Below, one piece after another: positions 1 to 11,957 of a stretch of DNA of 64,000 nt (within the stretch, counting starts at the first letter, position 1; the number at the start of each line of letters is the position of its first letter). Where the stretch lies: positions 258,138,077 through 258,202,076 of the forward strand of contig CP136061.1 in the NCBI GenBank assembly GCA_032622095.1, in the 5' to 3' direction. A program made the translations under genes and the position numbers. The DNA is from Siphonodentalium dalli. Lineage: Eukaryota; Mollusca; Scaphopoda; Gadilida; Siphonodentaliidae. The notes under the pieces were generated by a model, which was given only the letters and a program-made list of their open reading frames with translations, was not told the origin of the DNA and made no database searches.

Positions 1-540
1 AAAATTGACATGTCTTATGTGGTGGGGTGTATTTTAATGACATATTATGGTTGCCAATGTTATATGCTGGTAACATTGTTTAAAACGACATGGCGTTAAT
101 TAGAGAAAGCACACAATTTAGTTAACGCTGGTGTTAAGATTGGTCAAGTATTTGGTTGCGATTAAGGTTGATTTATACAGTGTGTAACTTCTGACAGCGA
201 TTTCTTTTGGTGTCAGTGACACACGAATGACCATGGAGTTATAGCAATATGGAATACCATACCCATGTAAATATAACAAGGTTTAACAAATAGTCTGGTC
301 GACAAAAGGTTTCACCTACAATAAATTTGGACTAACTTGGTTTGTATACCATTTTTGAAGAGAAATATATCCTTTATTATACATCCAATATCCGCTAAAA
401 TCCGCTTTGATCATTTTGCGTAATTAAAGATGGCATCCATGATGGCTGCCATTTTTTGTTAAGTCAGATGATGCAATAATAGCGAAACATCGTGTCATAT
501 TTTACACATGTATTCATTTTATAAAGCTAAGACATAACGT
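1..540. other. Intron or intergenic DNA, nothing recognised
   Basis: AT-rich sequence before the 62-bp satellite. I see no exon-like frame with splice sites, no RNA gene and no clear repeat boundary. It lies downstream of TSP1 exon C on the minus strand, so it may be intron of the same gene. Confidence 0.5.
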
Positions 541-3500
541 CAGGACCCGGACTATAATATAGTCCTTACTAAATAACGATAGGAAGTTAATTACCAGTGA
601 AACGCGACCCGGGCCATAATATAGTCATCATTAAATAACGATGATAAGTTAATTACCAGTGAAACGCGACCCGTGCCATAATATAGTCATCATTAAATAA
701 CGATAGTAAGTTAATTACCAGTGAAACGCGACCCGAGCCATAATATAGTCATCATTAAATAACGATGATAAGTTAATTACCAGTGAAACACGACCCGAGT
801 CGTAATATAGTCATCATTAAATAACGATGATAAGTTCATTACCAGTGAAACGCGACCCGGACCATAATATAGTCATCATTAAATAACGATGGTAAGTTAA
901 TTACCAGTAAAACGCGACTCGGGCCATAATATAGTCATCACTAAATAACAATGGAAAGTTAATTACCAGTGAAACGTGACCCGGTCATAATATAGTCATC
1001 ATTAAATATCGATGATAAGTTAATTATCAGTGAAACGCGACCCGAGCTATAATATAGTCATCATTAAATAACGATGATATGTGAATTACCAGTGAAAGGC
1101 GACCCGGGTCATAATATAGTCATCACTAAATAACAATGGAAAGTTAATTACCAGTGAAACGCGACCCGGACCATAATATAGTCATCATTAAATAACGATG
1201 GTAAGTTAATTACCAGTGAAACGCGACCCGGACCATAATATAGTCATCATTAAATAACAATGGAAAGTTAATTACCAGGGAAACGCGACCCGGACCATAA
1301 TATAGTCATCACTAAATAACAATGGAAAGTTAATTACCAGTGAAACGCGACCCGGACCATAATATAGTCATCATTAAATAACGATGGTAAGTTAATTACC
1401 AGTGAAACGCGACCCGGGCCATAATATAGTCATCATTAAATAACGATGATAAGTTAATTACCAGTGAAACGCGACCCGTGCCATAATATAGTCATCATTA
1501 AATAAAGATAGTAAGTTAAATACCAGTGAAACGCGACCCGAGCCATAATATAGTCATCATTAAATAACGATGATAAGTTCATTACCAGTGAAACGCGACC
1601 CGGACCATAATATAGTCATCACTAAATAACAATGGAAAGTTAATTACCAGTGAAGCGCGACCCGGTCATAATATAGTCATCATTACATATCGATGATAAG
1701 TTAATTATCAGTGAAACGCGACCCGAGCTATAATATAGTCATCATTAAATAACGATGATAAGTGAATTACCAGTGAAAGGCGACCCGGGTCATAATATAG
1801 TCATCACTAAATAACAATGGAAAGTTAATTACCAGTGAAACGCGACCCGGACCATAATATAGTCATCATTAAATAACGATGGTAAGTTAATTACCAGTGA
1901 AACGCGACCCGGACCATAATATAGTCATCATTAAATAACAATGGAAAGTTAATTACCAGGGAAACGCGACTCGGACCATAATATAGTCATCATTAAATAA
2001 CGATGATAAGTTAATTATCAGTGAAACGCGACTCGGGCCATAATATAGTCATCACTAAATAACAATGGAAAGTTAATTACCAGTGAAACGCGACCCGGTC
2101 ATAATATAGTCATCATTAAATAACGAAGATAAGTTAATTATCAGTGAAACGCGACCCGGTCCATAATATAGTCATTACTGAATAACGATGATAAGTTAAT
2201 TACCAGTGAAACGTGACCCGGTCATAATATAGTCATCATTAAATAACGATGATAAGTTAATTACCAGCGAAACGCGACCCGGGCCATAATATAGTCACCA
2301 TTAAATAACGATGGTAAGTTAATTACCACTAGTGAAACGAGACCCGGGCCATAAAATAGTCATCATTAAATCACGATGATAAGTTAATTATAACTAGTGA
2401 AACGAGACCCGGGCCATAATATAGTCATCATTAAATAACGATGGTAAGTTAATTACAAGTGAAAGGCGACCCGGTCCATAATATAGTCACCATTAAATAA
2501 CGATGATATGTTAATTACCGGTGAATCGCGACCCGGGCCATAAAATAGTCATCATTAAATAACGATGGTAAGTGAATTACCAGTGAAACGAGACTCGGGT
2601 CACAATAAAGTCATCATTAAAAAACGATGATAAGATAATTACCAGTAAAACGAGACCCGAGCCATAATATAGTCATCATTAAATAACGATGGTAAGTTAA
2701 TTACCAGTAAAACGAGACCCGGGCCATAATATAGTCATTATTAAATAACGATGATAAGTTAATTACCAGTGAAACGCGACCCGGGAAATAATATAGTCAT
2801 CATTTAATAACGATGATAAGTTAACTACCAGTGAAACGCGACCCGGGTCATAATATAGTCATCATTAAATAACGATGGTAAGTTAATTATCAGTGAAACG
2901 CGACCCGGGTCATAATATAGTCACAATTAAATAACGATGGTAAGTTAATTACCAGTGAAACGCGACCCGGGTCATAATATAGTCATCATTAAATAACGAT
3001 GGTAAGTTAATTATCAGTGAAACGCGACCCGGGTCATAATATAGTCACCATTAAATAACGATGGTAAGTTAATTATCAGTGAAACGCGACCCGGGTCATA
3101 ATATAGTCATCATTAAATAACGATGATCAGTTAATTACCAGTGAAACTCGACCCGGACCATAATATAGTCATCATTAAATAACGATGATAAGTTAATTAC
3201 AAGTGAAACGCGACCCAGACCATAATATAGTCATCATTAAATAACGATGATAAGTTAATTATCAGTGAAACGCGACCCGTGCCATAACATAGTCATCATT
3301 AAATAACGATGATAAGTTAATTACCAGTGAAACGCGACCCGGACCATGATATAGTCACCATTAAATAACGATGGTAAGTTAATTATCAGTGAAACTCGAC
3401 CCGGGTCGGGTCATAATATAGTCATCATTTGATAACGATGATAAGTTAATTACCAGTGAAACGCGCACCGGACCATAATATAGTCATCACTAAATAACAA

Positions 3501-3735
3501 TGGAAAGTTAATTACCAGTGAAACGTGACCCGGGTCATAATATAGTCATCATTAAATAACGATAGTAAGTTAATTACCAGTAAAACGCCACCTGGGCCAT
3601 AATATAGTCATCATTAAATAACGATGATAAGTTAATTACCAGTGAAACGCGACCCGGGTCATAATATAGTCACTAAATAACGAGTATAAGTTACTTACAA
3701 GTGAATCGCGACCCATACCATAATATAGTCACCAC
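541..3735. repeat. 62-bp satellite array, about 51 copies
   Basis: A head-to-tail array with a 62-bp period: for example, the word ccataatatagtcatcatta recurs 62 bp apart around 613 and 675. Each unit carries an AT-rich half (gtcatcattaaataacgatg) and a GC-rich word (gaaacgcgacccgg). Most units differ by a few substitutions; a few carry small indels, such as extra ctag insertions near 2330 and 2395 and a duplicated gggtc near 3405. Variant units recur in blocks (aacaatggaaag variants at about 950, 1130, 1260, 1320, 1630 and 1810), which suggests multi-unit duplication. There are no unique spacers and no reading frame of interest. It has no visible similarity to the 54-bp minisatellite elsewhere in the window. 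Confidence 0.97.
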
Positions 3736-5390
3736 ATTATTAAAATAACCGAAAATAGCGTATCCGCATTGTTTTATATTACATTGGAAATATGCGTGGA
3801 ATCCCATTGCATAGAACTCGCTTCTACGATTCTTTCCATGGCTGGTGAGATAGCTCATAAATGCCTTTATGCGTCACAATAATTACCTAATGGTATCGAG
3901 TTGTTCTTGGCTTGGAAGGACATGATAGCGTACTGATGACACCGACACCGTTAGGTGGAGGTGTTATGCCCTCACGAATCTCACGAATCTCACGGAATAC
4001 CACTGAGAACAGTATAGGTAATGTTCTTACACATTGTCTCACCAAACAATTCGTCACTGCCATATCAACGCCCGTTAAAACATTCATCCCGTAGCCAAAT
4101 TCAATTGTCACAACTGTCAGACAGTTCATGTCTAACATATTATAATCTAATCAAATAGCACACACCAAAACAAGAACAAGTGCTACGTTTCTGTTAAGTG
4201 CAAAGTAATTCAGAAATTAAAGATATCGGTATCAAACCAATTTGTCGTTTCGCGATATTTTGTTAGCAAGTTCTCGAGAAAGTGATTATAACAAAGTTTA
4301 AAATTGTTGTCGCCTAGATTGTCTCGGTGTCTAGGGTTTAGATGTCGAATGGCCATGATGTCGAAAACATTCATAAACAATAACTGTCCGTAACTGTTGA
4401 TAACTTTATATGTGTATAAGTCTATCTTGATAAACACAGCAAGCATCGGAATAATTGGTAAAGATGTGTTGATGGTTCGGCCGCTGGACAGAGTGGTTCT
4501 CGGTATCTCTCGACGCTACTAGTTATTACAACGTATGGTGTATCATGCGTCCAAGTAATGTCTGAGGTAGCATGATACCCATGCCTGTGACGTGTATCAT
4601 ACCAATGCTCACTACAGAACGATGTGGTCTGATCCTCCCAACGTATAGAATGGTAGTATCAATCACATAAAATTTAGAATACGATCTTGTTAACTGTGCT
4701 TGTACCCATTATATTATTTATATCTCGATGTGCTGTGTTTATATATATACGATAACCTTAGCATTACAATCACTGGGGGGGGGGGCGTATAACAATAAAT
4801 GTAATATATTCTGTACTATCTGACAAGATCATCTATGATAATGAACGTACTGTTGTTTAGTTGTCACTTGTATGGCGTATATTAAAGAGCGTTGTGCATG
4901 CTTGTTTGTTTCGTCAAACCGGATGGAACATATTTAGTCTCAGAAAGGGTGTGACCTATTCCAGGGACCTCACCCGGACAACCATTTGTAACGGGGCTAT
5001 TTCAACCAACCGCGTTAACCAATGCATGTTCGCAAATTTTCAATGCACTCCATTCGATATTAAATTAGTATTTCAATCCTTTCAACTGATAACAAATTTA
5101 CAACAAAACACATCTAGAATTGAACAGTTTCTAACCGAGGACGAATTCATACAAACTATTGTTTTTATTAAAAATATGAAAATATTCAATCAACTTTTCA
5201 CTGATGTTGGTTGGTTATTAATAATATATGTGCCAATTGTCCTACATATCTTCTTAGCTCATAAGGAACGATATGTGTTGCTAATATTTGCCCTTTAAGT
5301 CGTCTGAGATCAACGGCATCTATCTCAATTTTCGCTGACAGATGGCAACCATTTTGGGTATATAATTAAGTATCAGATAACTTAATTAGC
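3736..5390. other. No recognised gene; short poly-G tract
   Basis: This stretch follows the satellite. It contains an 11-base G run at 4775-4785 and short open frames, the longest a 145-codon frame at 4861-5298 (+) that opens on TTG. That frame has no recognisable domain, is rich in hydrophobic AT-driven codons and has no splice context I can support, so I do not call it a gene. I recognise no mobile-element ends here. Confidence 0.5.
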
Positions 5391-5616
5391 AGTGCCCTTT
5401 TAAGATCAACGGGACCTATATAATATGAATCCCCGGGTTAAATTAATCATACGTATACACATTTCCAGCTCCGATGGTCCAGCAGTTTGGGCGCCCCTAG
5501 CCAAAATATATATCAAACAATGATTAGTGCCCTTTTAAGGCAGCTTTTAAGACATCTGCGGTCAACGGGACCTATATAATAAGATTCACCGGGGCAAATT
5601 ATTCATATATACAAAT
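5391..5616. repeat. Two diverged direct repeats of about 75-90 bp
   Basis: Two copies share the words agtgcccttttaag, tcaacgggacctatataat and a run near cccgggttaaatta or caccggggcaaatta, followed by catacgtatacaca or catatatacaaat. The first copy is at 5391-5462 and the second at 5525-5616. The second has an extra insertion (gcagcttttaagacatctg) after the first word. A weaker echo (aagtcgtctgagatcaacgg) lies near 5297. Nature unknown; probably a fragment of a dispersed repeat. Confidence 0.7.
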
Positions 5617-6008
5617 GTTCAGTGAGCTAAAAACAATATCCAACACAAACAGTTATACGTTATATACTAGAATATAATATAATTTATTAGCAAGAACATC
5701 CATATATGAGGACAGGTTGCCGAGAATACATAATGAATAAACAATCAACTAGCAAACATGGCGAAAAGTAGTACTAACGCGTTCAAATAATAATACAAAT
5801 GAAACTGATCAATCACATCTCGGCAATCTATGACGTAACTGCTTACAGTTGTGCTGCGACTGTAAATACAATATCACAGTTACTGCCGGGGGCCATCGGT
5901 ATCCAATAACCGTAAGCCATTGCAAAAATCAGATCTCAATGCAAAGAACGTCCGGATCAGATTAAATACATCTGCACAAATTTCGGGACAATCATTGGTC
6001 ATAATCAC

Positions 6009-8210
6009 TTAAAATTTATCTAGTGGGAAAAGTTTATCAAAATGGTGGTGTACATATCTAATCATCGATACTAAATCATTCCTGAGACCCGCATAAAGCG
6101 AGCAGTCCATCAGAAAGTGAAATTCATCTTCTATAGAGCCAAGTTTACAAAATAAACATATTCTTTTCTCTGCATCTACCGGAGGGTTTACATGTCTGCC
6201 TTTTTCTATGAGTAATGGGTGATTACTAATCCAAAAACGAGCGAATGCGGTTCTATCCTCTATTGTGCTAGTGTAAATAAGGTAAGGTTCGATATTGTAG
6301 TCATGTTTAAAAAGTCGATACGTTCTCAGTTTATTTCTTGCTATGGGTGAGGCTTCGTCGCTGAGGCTTATTTGGAAGTCAGAAACATGGTTCGTCTTCG
6401 TAGTTACTTTGAATTTGCTTAGTGTTGGACTCATGTTCCCTGGGTTGCGCGGTATGTATAGTCCTGACGCCTTTAGTGATGCAAATGGGAACTTACAGAC
6501 GGACCATACTAGCTGTTCTTCAACGCTTCGTTTAATAATTTGCTGTCGTTGCGGGACGACAACTTTATGGCATACGACGCCATTCGACTAATCACATCAG
6601 TGTATATTGGATATCAATACCTAATTCAGCACGCACAGCGTTATTCGACGTATTTCGCCATGCATGTAGTTTACAGAATTTTACCTGAAGCTTTTCAAAT
6701 GGTATACGTTCGTGATTCAACGGTGTTATTTCAACGCCCCATAGTTCACTGCCATACAGAATAATTATTTTGATGATTTTTTTATATATGCGCAAAGGGA
6801 GTATTGCTTTATCGTTGCATGCACTTCTTAATGCAAATAAGACTTTGTGAGATTCAGCGCTCATATCGCATATAGCTTGTATGAATGTTGCATTACTAGT
6901 AAAATTTATTCCAAGATACGTGTATTCTTTCACGATTTCCAGTTTAGTTTTCTCAATGTTAAATTTTAGATTAATAGAACGATGTCTTGATCGAAATATT
7001 ACACATGTAGTTTTGTCCTCACTGATTTTGAGATAATTAGTCCGCGTATATGCGTTTAGTTTATCTAAACAAAGCTGTAACCCAGCCGGACTATCAGATA
7101 ATAAAACAAGATCGTCGGCAAATAACAAATGATTTACCTGGCTATTGTCAATTTGCACAGGGCAGCATGTATCATTGAAAAGTTTCCCAACATCGTCTAT
7201 AAATATTTTAAATAACGTAGGTGACAGTACATACCATTGTCGTAACCAATTGTTGACAAACACAGAGGCCCCAATCCTTTACAAGTTCGCACAGAATAAT
7301 AACTTGAAGCATACAATTATTTCAAAATTGTATGCAAGCGTCCAGTTATTCCCATTGATGCAAGTTTATGAAAAAGAAGAGTTCTATTAACAGTATCAAA
7401 AGCTTTGCGAAAGTCAACGAATGCACAATATACAGGTTTGCCAACGTTTTTGTACTTCTGTATCACCGAATGAAGAACAAACGTGCTGTCTATTGTACTT
7501 TTACTAAACTAAACTAAAATTGATTGTCGCTTATGCTGCAGTTTGCCTCCAGAAAAGCGGTCAGACGGCGATTAATTATTTTATTGAACAGCTTTCCAAG
7601 AGATGGGCTTAATGCTATTGCACGATAGTTATTGGGATCAGCATTATCACCTTTCTTGTACAATAAATGTAATACAGACCTGCTCCATTAAGTCGGATAG
7701 TGACCGGACTGTAAAATCATATTAAACATTCTAAGAATATCATCGAGTAATATTGCCATAGTAATTAGCGTAAGCTTAATCAGTTCATTGCATATTTGAT
7801 CTGGGCCTACAGCTTTGCCATTCTTTAGAGTACGTGCAGCAGTTATAACCTCTTCCGCAGATATATGCTCTTTGATTATTGGTATCTCTGAAAATCCATC
7901 AGAAGTGGACTCAATGTCAATGCGGATAATTTGTTATCAGACATCTCTGACTAGCTTATCTTTGAGATTCTGATTCCTAGTTTAAAGGTTTCTGAAATGT
8001 TTCTAGCAATTTTTGGTGAAAGAGCTTGACGATCGATTGCGTCCAAAAACATATAATTTGCTGGCGGTATTTACTTTATGAATTTGGTATCTCGTAAAGA
8101 GGAATTTACTGTGAAATTACTTTTGTCCAGATATTCCTCACCATGGAGTTGAACTTTGAAATTAATTGTTCTTGCGGCAAATTATCACCGAAGTCTAAGC
8201 GCATCATGCA
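6009..8210 (-). pseudogene. Decayed LINE (non-LTR retrotransposon) ORF2 fragment
   Basis: Read on the minus strand, successive frames give the landmarks of a non-LTR reverse transcriptase in the correct order. KNGKAVGPDQICNELIK lies near 7.8 kb, KKGDNADPNNYRAIALS near 7.6 kb, AFVDFRKAFDTVNRTLL near 7.4 kb, a degenerate LSPTLFKIF block near 7.2 kb, and the catalytic HLLFADDLVLL box with ADD at about 7111-7119. The thumb region continues as a 223-codon frame (6592-7263). The C-terminal part (6009-6434) holds CLFCKLGSIEDEFHF and a later DC, the zinc-binding-like tail of CR1/L2/Jockey-type LINEs. Breaks include a stop between the first two blocks (after SGHYPT near 7.7 kb), frame changes near 7.5, 7.27 and 6.5 kb, and loss of the usual RQGD motif (RQWY here). 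No intact endonuclease domain was found upstream, so the copy looks 5'-truncated and inactive. The clade is uncertain. Confidence 0.9.
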
Positions 8211-8269
8211 CGAAATGCCTCTAGACATCGGCCTTTGTTTTCATCATGTTTCTCATAACCTGCACTTAT

Positions 8270-8510
8270 ATATATATAAGATAATATAAGAGTATGTGGA
8301 GGCACAGCTTCAGACGGAACGTGATCATCTCATTTCTTATCGAAATGGCCATGTATCGATCGTAATGGCACATTAAGATGTCCCTCAATTCAGATAAAAT
8401 GTGATAATCCCTCTCGATTTTCGCCCATGGCGGGGTTTGAACTCTTGACACCATCGCCTAACCAAGACAACGATGATTTTATTCCACGACCTCACCACAA
8501 CGGTTTAAAA
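8270..8510 (-). repeat. tRNA-derived SINE-like element, copy 1
   Basis: On the minus strand a tRNA-like head runs from about 8510 downwards, with an A-box-like gtggtgaggtcgtgg and a B-box-like gagttcaaacccc (plus positions 8432-8444). The body then starts ccatgggcgaaaatcgagag and contains cgatacatggccatttcga. It ends in a TA-rich tail (tatatatata) at about 8270. The same body follows a B-box-like motif in two further copies downstream, which supports one SINE family. The exact ends and any target duplication were not resolved. Confidence 0.65.
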
Positions 8511-8585
8511 TGAAGCCACAGTCTGAACATGGGTTCGAATATTGACACAGAACGGATCTATCATTACATTGGAACAGCACAATGC

Positions 8586-8760
8586 ACAACTGACCATATA
8601 TCGATGGGATTGACATATTAAGATGTATCTCAACTCATATCAAGCTTGAAAAACTGTCCCGTTTTCGCCCATGTTGGAATTCGAACCGTCTAGCCCAGAC
8701 TGCAATAATCGTATCCACGACCTAACCATATCGACTACGGGGACATCCTTAAAAAGGAAG
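8586..8760 (-). repeat. tRNA-derived SINE-like element, copy 2
   Basis: Second copy on the minus strand. The head has ggttaggtcgtgg (A-box region) and a better B box, ggttcgaattcc (plus positions 8676-8687), followed by aacatgggcgaaaacgggac and the shared body words for the cgatatatgg segment. It is shorter at its 3' side than copy 1. A box plus B box spaced about as in a tRNA, then a conserved unrelated body, is the tRNA-SINE arrangement. Orientation matches copies 1 and 3. Confidence 0.6.
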
Positions 8761-8989
8761 CCCGTTCATCGAGAGTTGGGAAACGTATCAATCTGAACAT
8801 GGGTTCGAATATAATAATTTAAATTATAATAATTGACACTGAACGGATCTAACATTATGTTAAAATATAACAATGCGCTTCCTTCGAAATTATATACAGT
8901 GTGAGACCAAATGTGATTACTGAATCCGGCTTCAGATGTGCGGATTCAGTATGAGTGTTCATTGCTTCAAATGTGCTTAATTCAGTGAG

Positions 8990-9120
8990 CGTAAAACAAA
9001 ATCCATTTATTATCGAAGTGGCCATGTATCGATCGGAGCGGTATATGAAGATGTCCTTCAACTCAGACCAAGGTTGATATATCGGTCTCGATGTTCGCCC
9101 ATGTCGGGGTTCGACTGCGT
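8990..9120 (-). repeat. tRNA-derived SINE-like element, 5'-truncated copy 3
   Basis: It carries the same body as copies 1 and 2 (gacatgggcgaacatcgaga, then cgatacatggccacttcga) but only the remnant of the B box (gtcgaacccc, plus positions 9106-9115), so the head is truncated. Its head-proximal edge lies only about 30 bp from the 5' splice site of TSP1 exon C, inside the downstream intron. Confidence 0.6.
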
Positions 9121-9148
9121 GTTTGCCTTTTGCTTGTATACCACTTAC

Positions 9149-9316
9149 CGGGACAATGAGTTTGGACACACTTAGTCAGTTCTTCCTGTGGCCCCTGGCA
9201 GTCGATGCCGCCGTTCTGTGCTGATGGATTTGAACAATTGCGTTCACGCAGTGCTATACCATGTCCACACTCAACACTGCATGTATTTGACACCCAACTT
9301 GACCATCCACCATTTA
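9149..9316 (-). CDS. TSP1-repeat exon C of a multi-TSP1 protein
   Basis: One complete thrombospondin type 1 repeat of 56 codons. The minus-strand exon starts after an acceptor (tgttgcag, AG at 9317-9318) and ends at a consensus donor (cccg then gtaagt). The peptide has the family layout. WSSW, one WxxW pair, comes near the start. TCSVECGHG follows, then a basic strand (RERNC), a GGIDC loop and a terminal KCVQTHC followed by PG, which gives six cysteines. Both boundaries are phase 1 and 168 bp is divisible by 3, so the exon can be shuffled or skipped without a frameshift. TSP1 repeats are extracellular and bind glycans or proteins; the W motif is a typical C-mannosylation site. The parent gene cannot be named. 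In transcription order it follows exons A and B if they share a gene. Confidence 0.92.
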
Positions 9317-9888
9317 CTGCAACATTTAAGCATAATAATTATGTCACATAATTATCTCGCTCTATTAAATATATATATATGGAGAACTTCAGAAAACAAC
9401 GAGATACGATATTATGATATGTCGACTCCTCGGGGTATATTTCAGTTCTCAATAGTGGGCGTATTGAGCTTCTAGTTCATTGTCTCATTGCAGAACACTT
9501 GGGAAGTAATAGTTGTTGAAATTACATACACTGTACTGCTATCATAATCGACACATGCAGTGCAATGGCACGATTTCACAGGGAACAAGATCATGTAGTC
9601 GTTGTCTGTCCTTTCGCATTTTAACGAACGTGTATGACACTGGATACGGGAAAGCTTAATACCTATTGAACGATGTAAAACTCAAGGTGAACGAGCATAC
9701 ACGAGTGCTGACATAAATGTCGGACAAGCATACACCTGGATAAATTAAGCCAATGCTTTTCTATGTGTGCCGCAAAATGCATTTTCCCCAAAGAGGCATG
9801 CAGTTATAGATAAAATTACCCGGTGAGATGTACGAAGCTTGTATATTATATAATTACAATATATACTCAAACGATTCACACGAAAAGG
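9317..9888. other. Intron upstream of exon C, nothing recognised
   Basis: Minus-strand intron sequence leading into the exon C acceptor. It is AT-rich with an ATATATATAT tract near 9370. No exon-like frame or mobile-element boundary was identified before the minisatellite starts. Confidence 0.5.
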
Positions 9889-10120
9889 GTGCCATTGTGC
9901 GCGTTTTCACGGATCACGGATGACCATTATTATTAGTATTGTTTATATTTTGTCATTGTGCGCGTATTCACGGCTGACCATTATTATAGTCTTGTTTGTA
10001 TTGTGCCAGTGTGCGCGTATTCACGGACCACGGATGACCATTATTATAGTCTTGTTTGTATTGTGCCAGTGTGCGTGTATTCACGGATGACCATTATTAT
10101 TATTAGTCTTGTTTGTATTG
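9889..10120 (+). repeat. Minisatellite array 1 (54-bp family), about 4 copies
   Basis: Four imperfect copies of the unit that begins gtgtgcgcgtattcacgg and ends cttgtttgtattgtgcca. Unit lengths vary because tta steps in accattattattag change and because some units contain a 7-bp repeat of cggatca. The array ends abruptly at 10120, where cactgtaaaaagg begins. Orientation is the same as in arrays 2 and 3. Confidence 0.95.
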
Positions 10121-10703
10121 CACTGTAAAAAGGAGGCATTATCTGAACATAAATGTGTACATAATACATACATATGTGTGTATCACCCAATATCCACACA
10201 TATATGTGTACATCACAACACATATTTGTGTGTGACGTCGGTTTTTTAAATTTCACGTGGTGGTCACGCGCGCGTCGTTGTTTCGTACAGGCTCACAGGC
10301 TGCCGTAATGTGTACACATGGAGTCTTGTTGATTGTGGTGGATCTCGAAATTCGATATATTGGGCGGTCTCTTCGATTATTTCTATAGTTAAGGTAAGAT
10401 TATATTTAAATTGGCAAGATATTCACCTTTGTGAGAATGTCCGTATCTATTTTGTATAACATGATTCAACGAAATAATAAACTTGATTTGGATTTTCTGA
10501 TTCAACAATTCCCTATCCCCTATCGCATAGTCATATATTTACATTTTAGAGTTGTGCGTTTATCTGTTGTTTTTGTAGTCTATATGATACGCATCTTTCC
10601 GAAGCATAAAACCTATTTCTGCTCGAAAATTGTCTTTATGTAAATTGACAAATTCAACTGTGTGGTGAAGACATTAACTGAACACATTTGTGTTCATCAT
10701 ATA
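10121..10703. repeat. Palindrome-word block beside array 1
   Basis: The block begins cactgtaaaaagg, a sequence often seen at DNA-transposon ends. It contains closely spaced short palindromic words built on ACACA and TGTGT, including acacatatatgtgtac, acacatatttgtgtgt and, near 10680, gaacacatttgtgttc. Two related passages, ggcattatctgaacataa at about 10137 and gacattaactgaacacat at about 10669, show the block is internally repeated. The middle (10250-10650) has no recognised feature. The right edge meets the end of the hAT-like element. Confidence 0.55.
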
Positions 10704-10923
10704 TAGTGATGTGGACCGGACCGCTTTGGACCGGACCGGACCGGACCGCTTTTTGCCGCCGACCCGGTACTCTCCGGTCCGGTCCATTTACTTCAGTTAT
10801 AATAAACTATCGCGAATATTATTGCGTATTTGCCATACTATCAATTAGCAACGATGTATTGACGCATTCAAGTGGTTAATATCTATTACATGTTTGATGC
10901 CACGAAAACAAATATGTATAGAT

Positions 10924-10990
10924 CACGCCCGATAACCCTATAGGCTGGTGGCTGTGGGTAGGTATATTGCTGTAGTGATATTGCGTGGCG
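10924..10990 (+). repeat. Left arm of 67-bp inverted repeat
   Basis: Starts cacgcccgataacccta and ends gatattgcgtggcg. Its reverse complement occurs at 15106-15172 with two differences by eye. The arms are about 4.1 kb apart and sit symmetrically inside the proposed hAT-like element. Confidence 0.95.
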
Positions 10991-11957
10991 GGTTTCTCAA
11001 CCAAGGTATGTTTTAGATTATAATTGATCAAATACACTGTAAAAGGTCAGATTTTTTTATCACGTCAGATGCAGTAATGTCTGATTTATAAGTTGAACCT
11101 CTTGGTAATAATTTGGCATTGTAGAATACGTTGTTTGAAGACAAAATATCTCGGATTTTGTCGACTTTTTCAAACTTTCAAAGTAAACAGACTCCCAAAT
11201 TTGCTCAGCATGTCGATTTATAGGTTATTTTCGTGGATACATGTGGTATAGTATCTCAGTGACAAGACAAACATGACTACGAACTCAAATAATGCATTTT
11301 TCAGTTAAAAAAAGCTATTTGACATACTGTCCCGTCAATATTTTGTGGTAGGCATATTGAATAGCCAAACACCGAGAGGATAGACATATGGCAAACACAG
11401 ATAGGCATGTAGCACAATGATCAATAGTGGTTTTAGTCTGAGAAAAACGTTTTTGTGATGCTATATTATTCACAGTGTAAAAATTCACATCGTCAATGAG
11501 TCAGGAAACATACACTACGTATTTCCAAGAACTAAATACTGGCAGTTGTAATGTAAATCGTTTTAACTGTGACAAACTTGCTAAATGGGGTTTTAATTGA
11601 AAATGGGGAAAGTATAGCCCAAACTATTCAGCATATTTTAATGTAAAAAAATGAGCCATGCCAGCTTTGTGCAGTTTTCAGGCTGAATGGTCATGGTCCA
11701 CTACATATATTATAGATAATATAATTACCATTTATAGCCGGTTTTATTTTTGGCGTTCTGCGAAAGAATGGCGTTCATATATTTGTTTTTTTTCTCTTCG
11801 ACCAGAACGGAATGGAATATAAACCGCACACAAATAAATAACAGCATACGATGCTATTAACAATAATTCAATGTCCCGCCAATGCTAATGTAGCTAAAAG
11901 TTATACATACTTTTATGTGGTATCAATATAGGTAAAGACATTGGGCTCAGAGAAATA

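Noticed and set aside
541-3735. CRISPR-like look of a regular 62-bp repeat
   Set aside because: Units are contiguous and similar over their entire length; there are no unique spacers, no leader and no cas genes, and the genome is animal.
4861-5298. 145-codon plus-strand frame
   Set aside because: Opens at TTG, has no recognisable domain and its composition fits AT-rich chance sequence.
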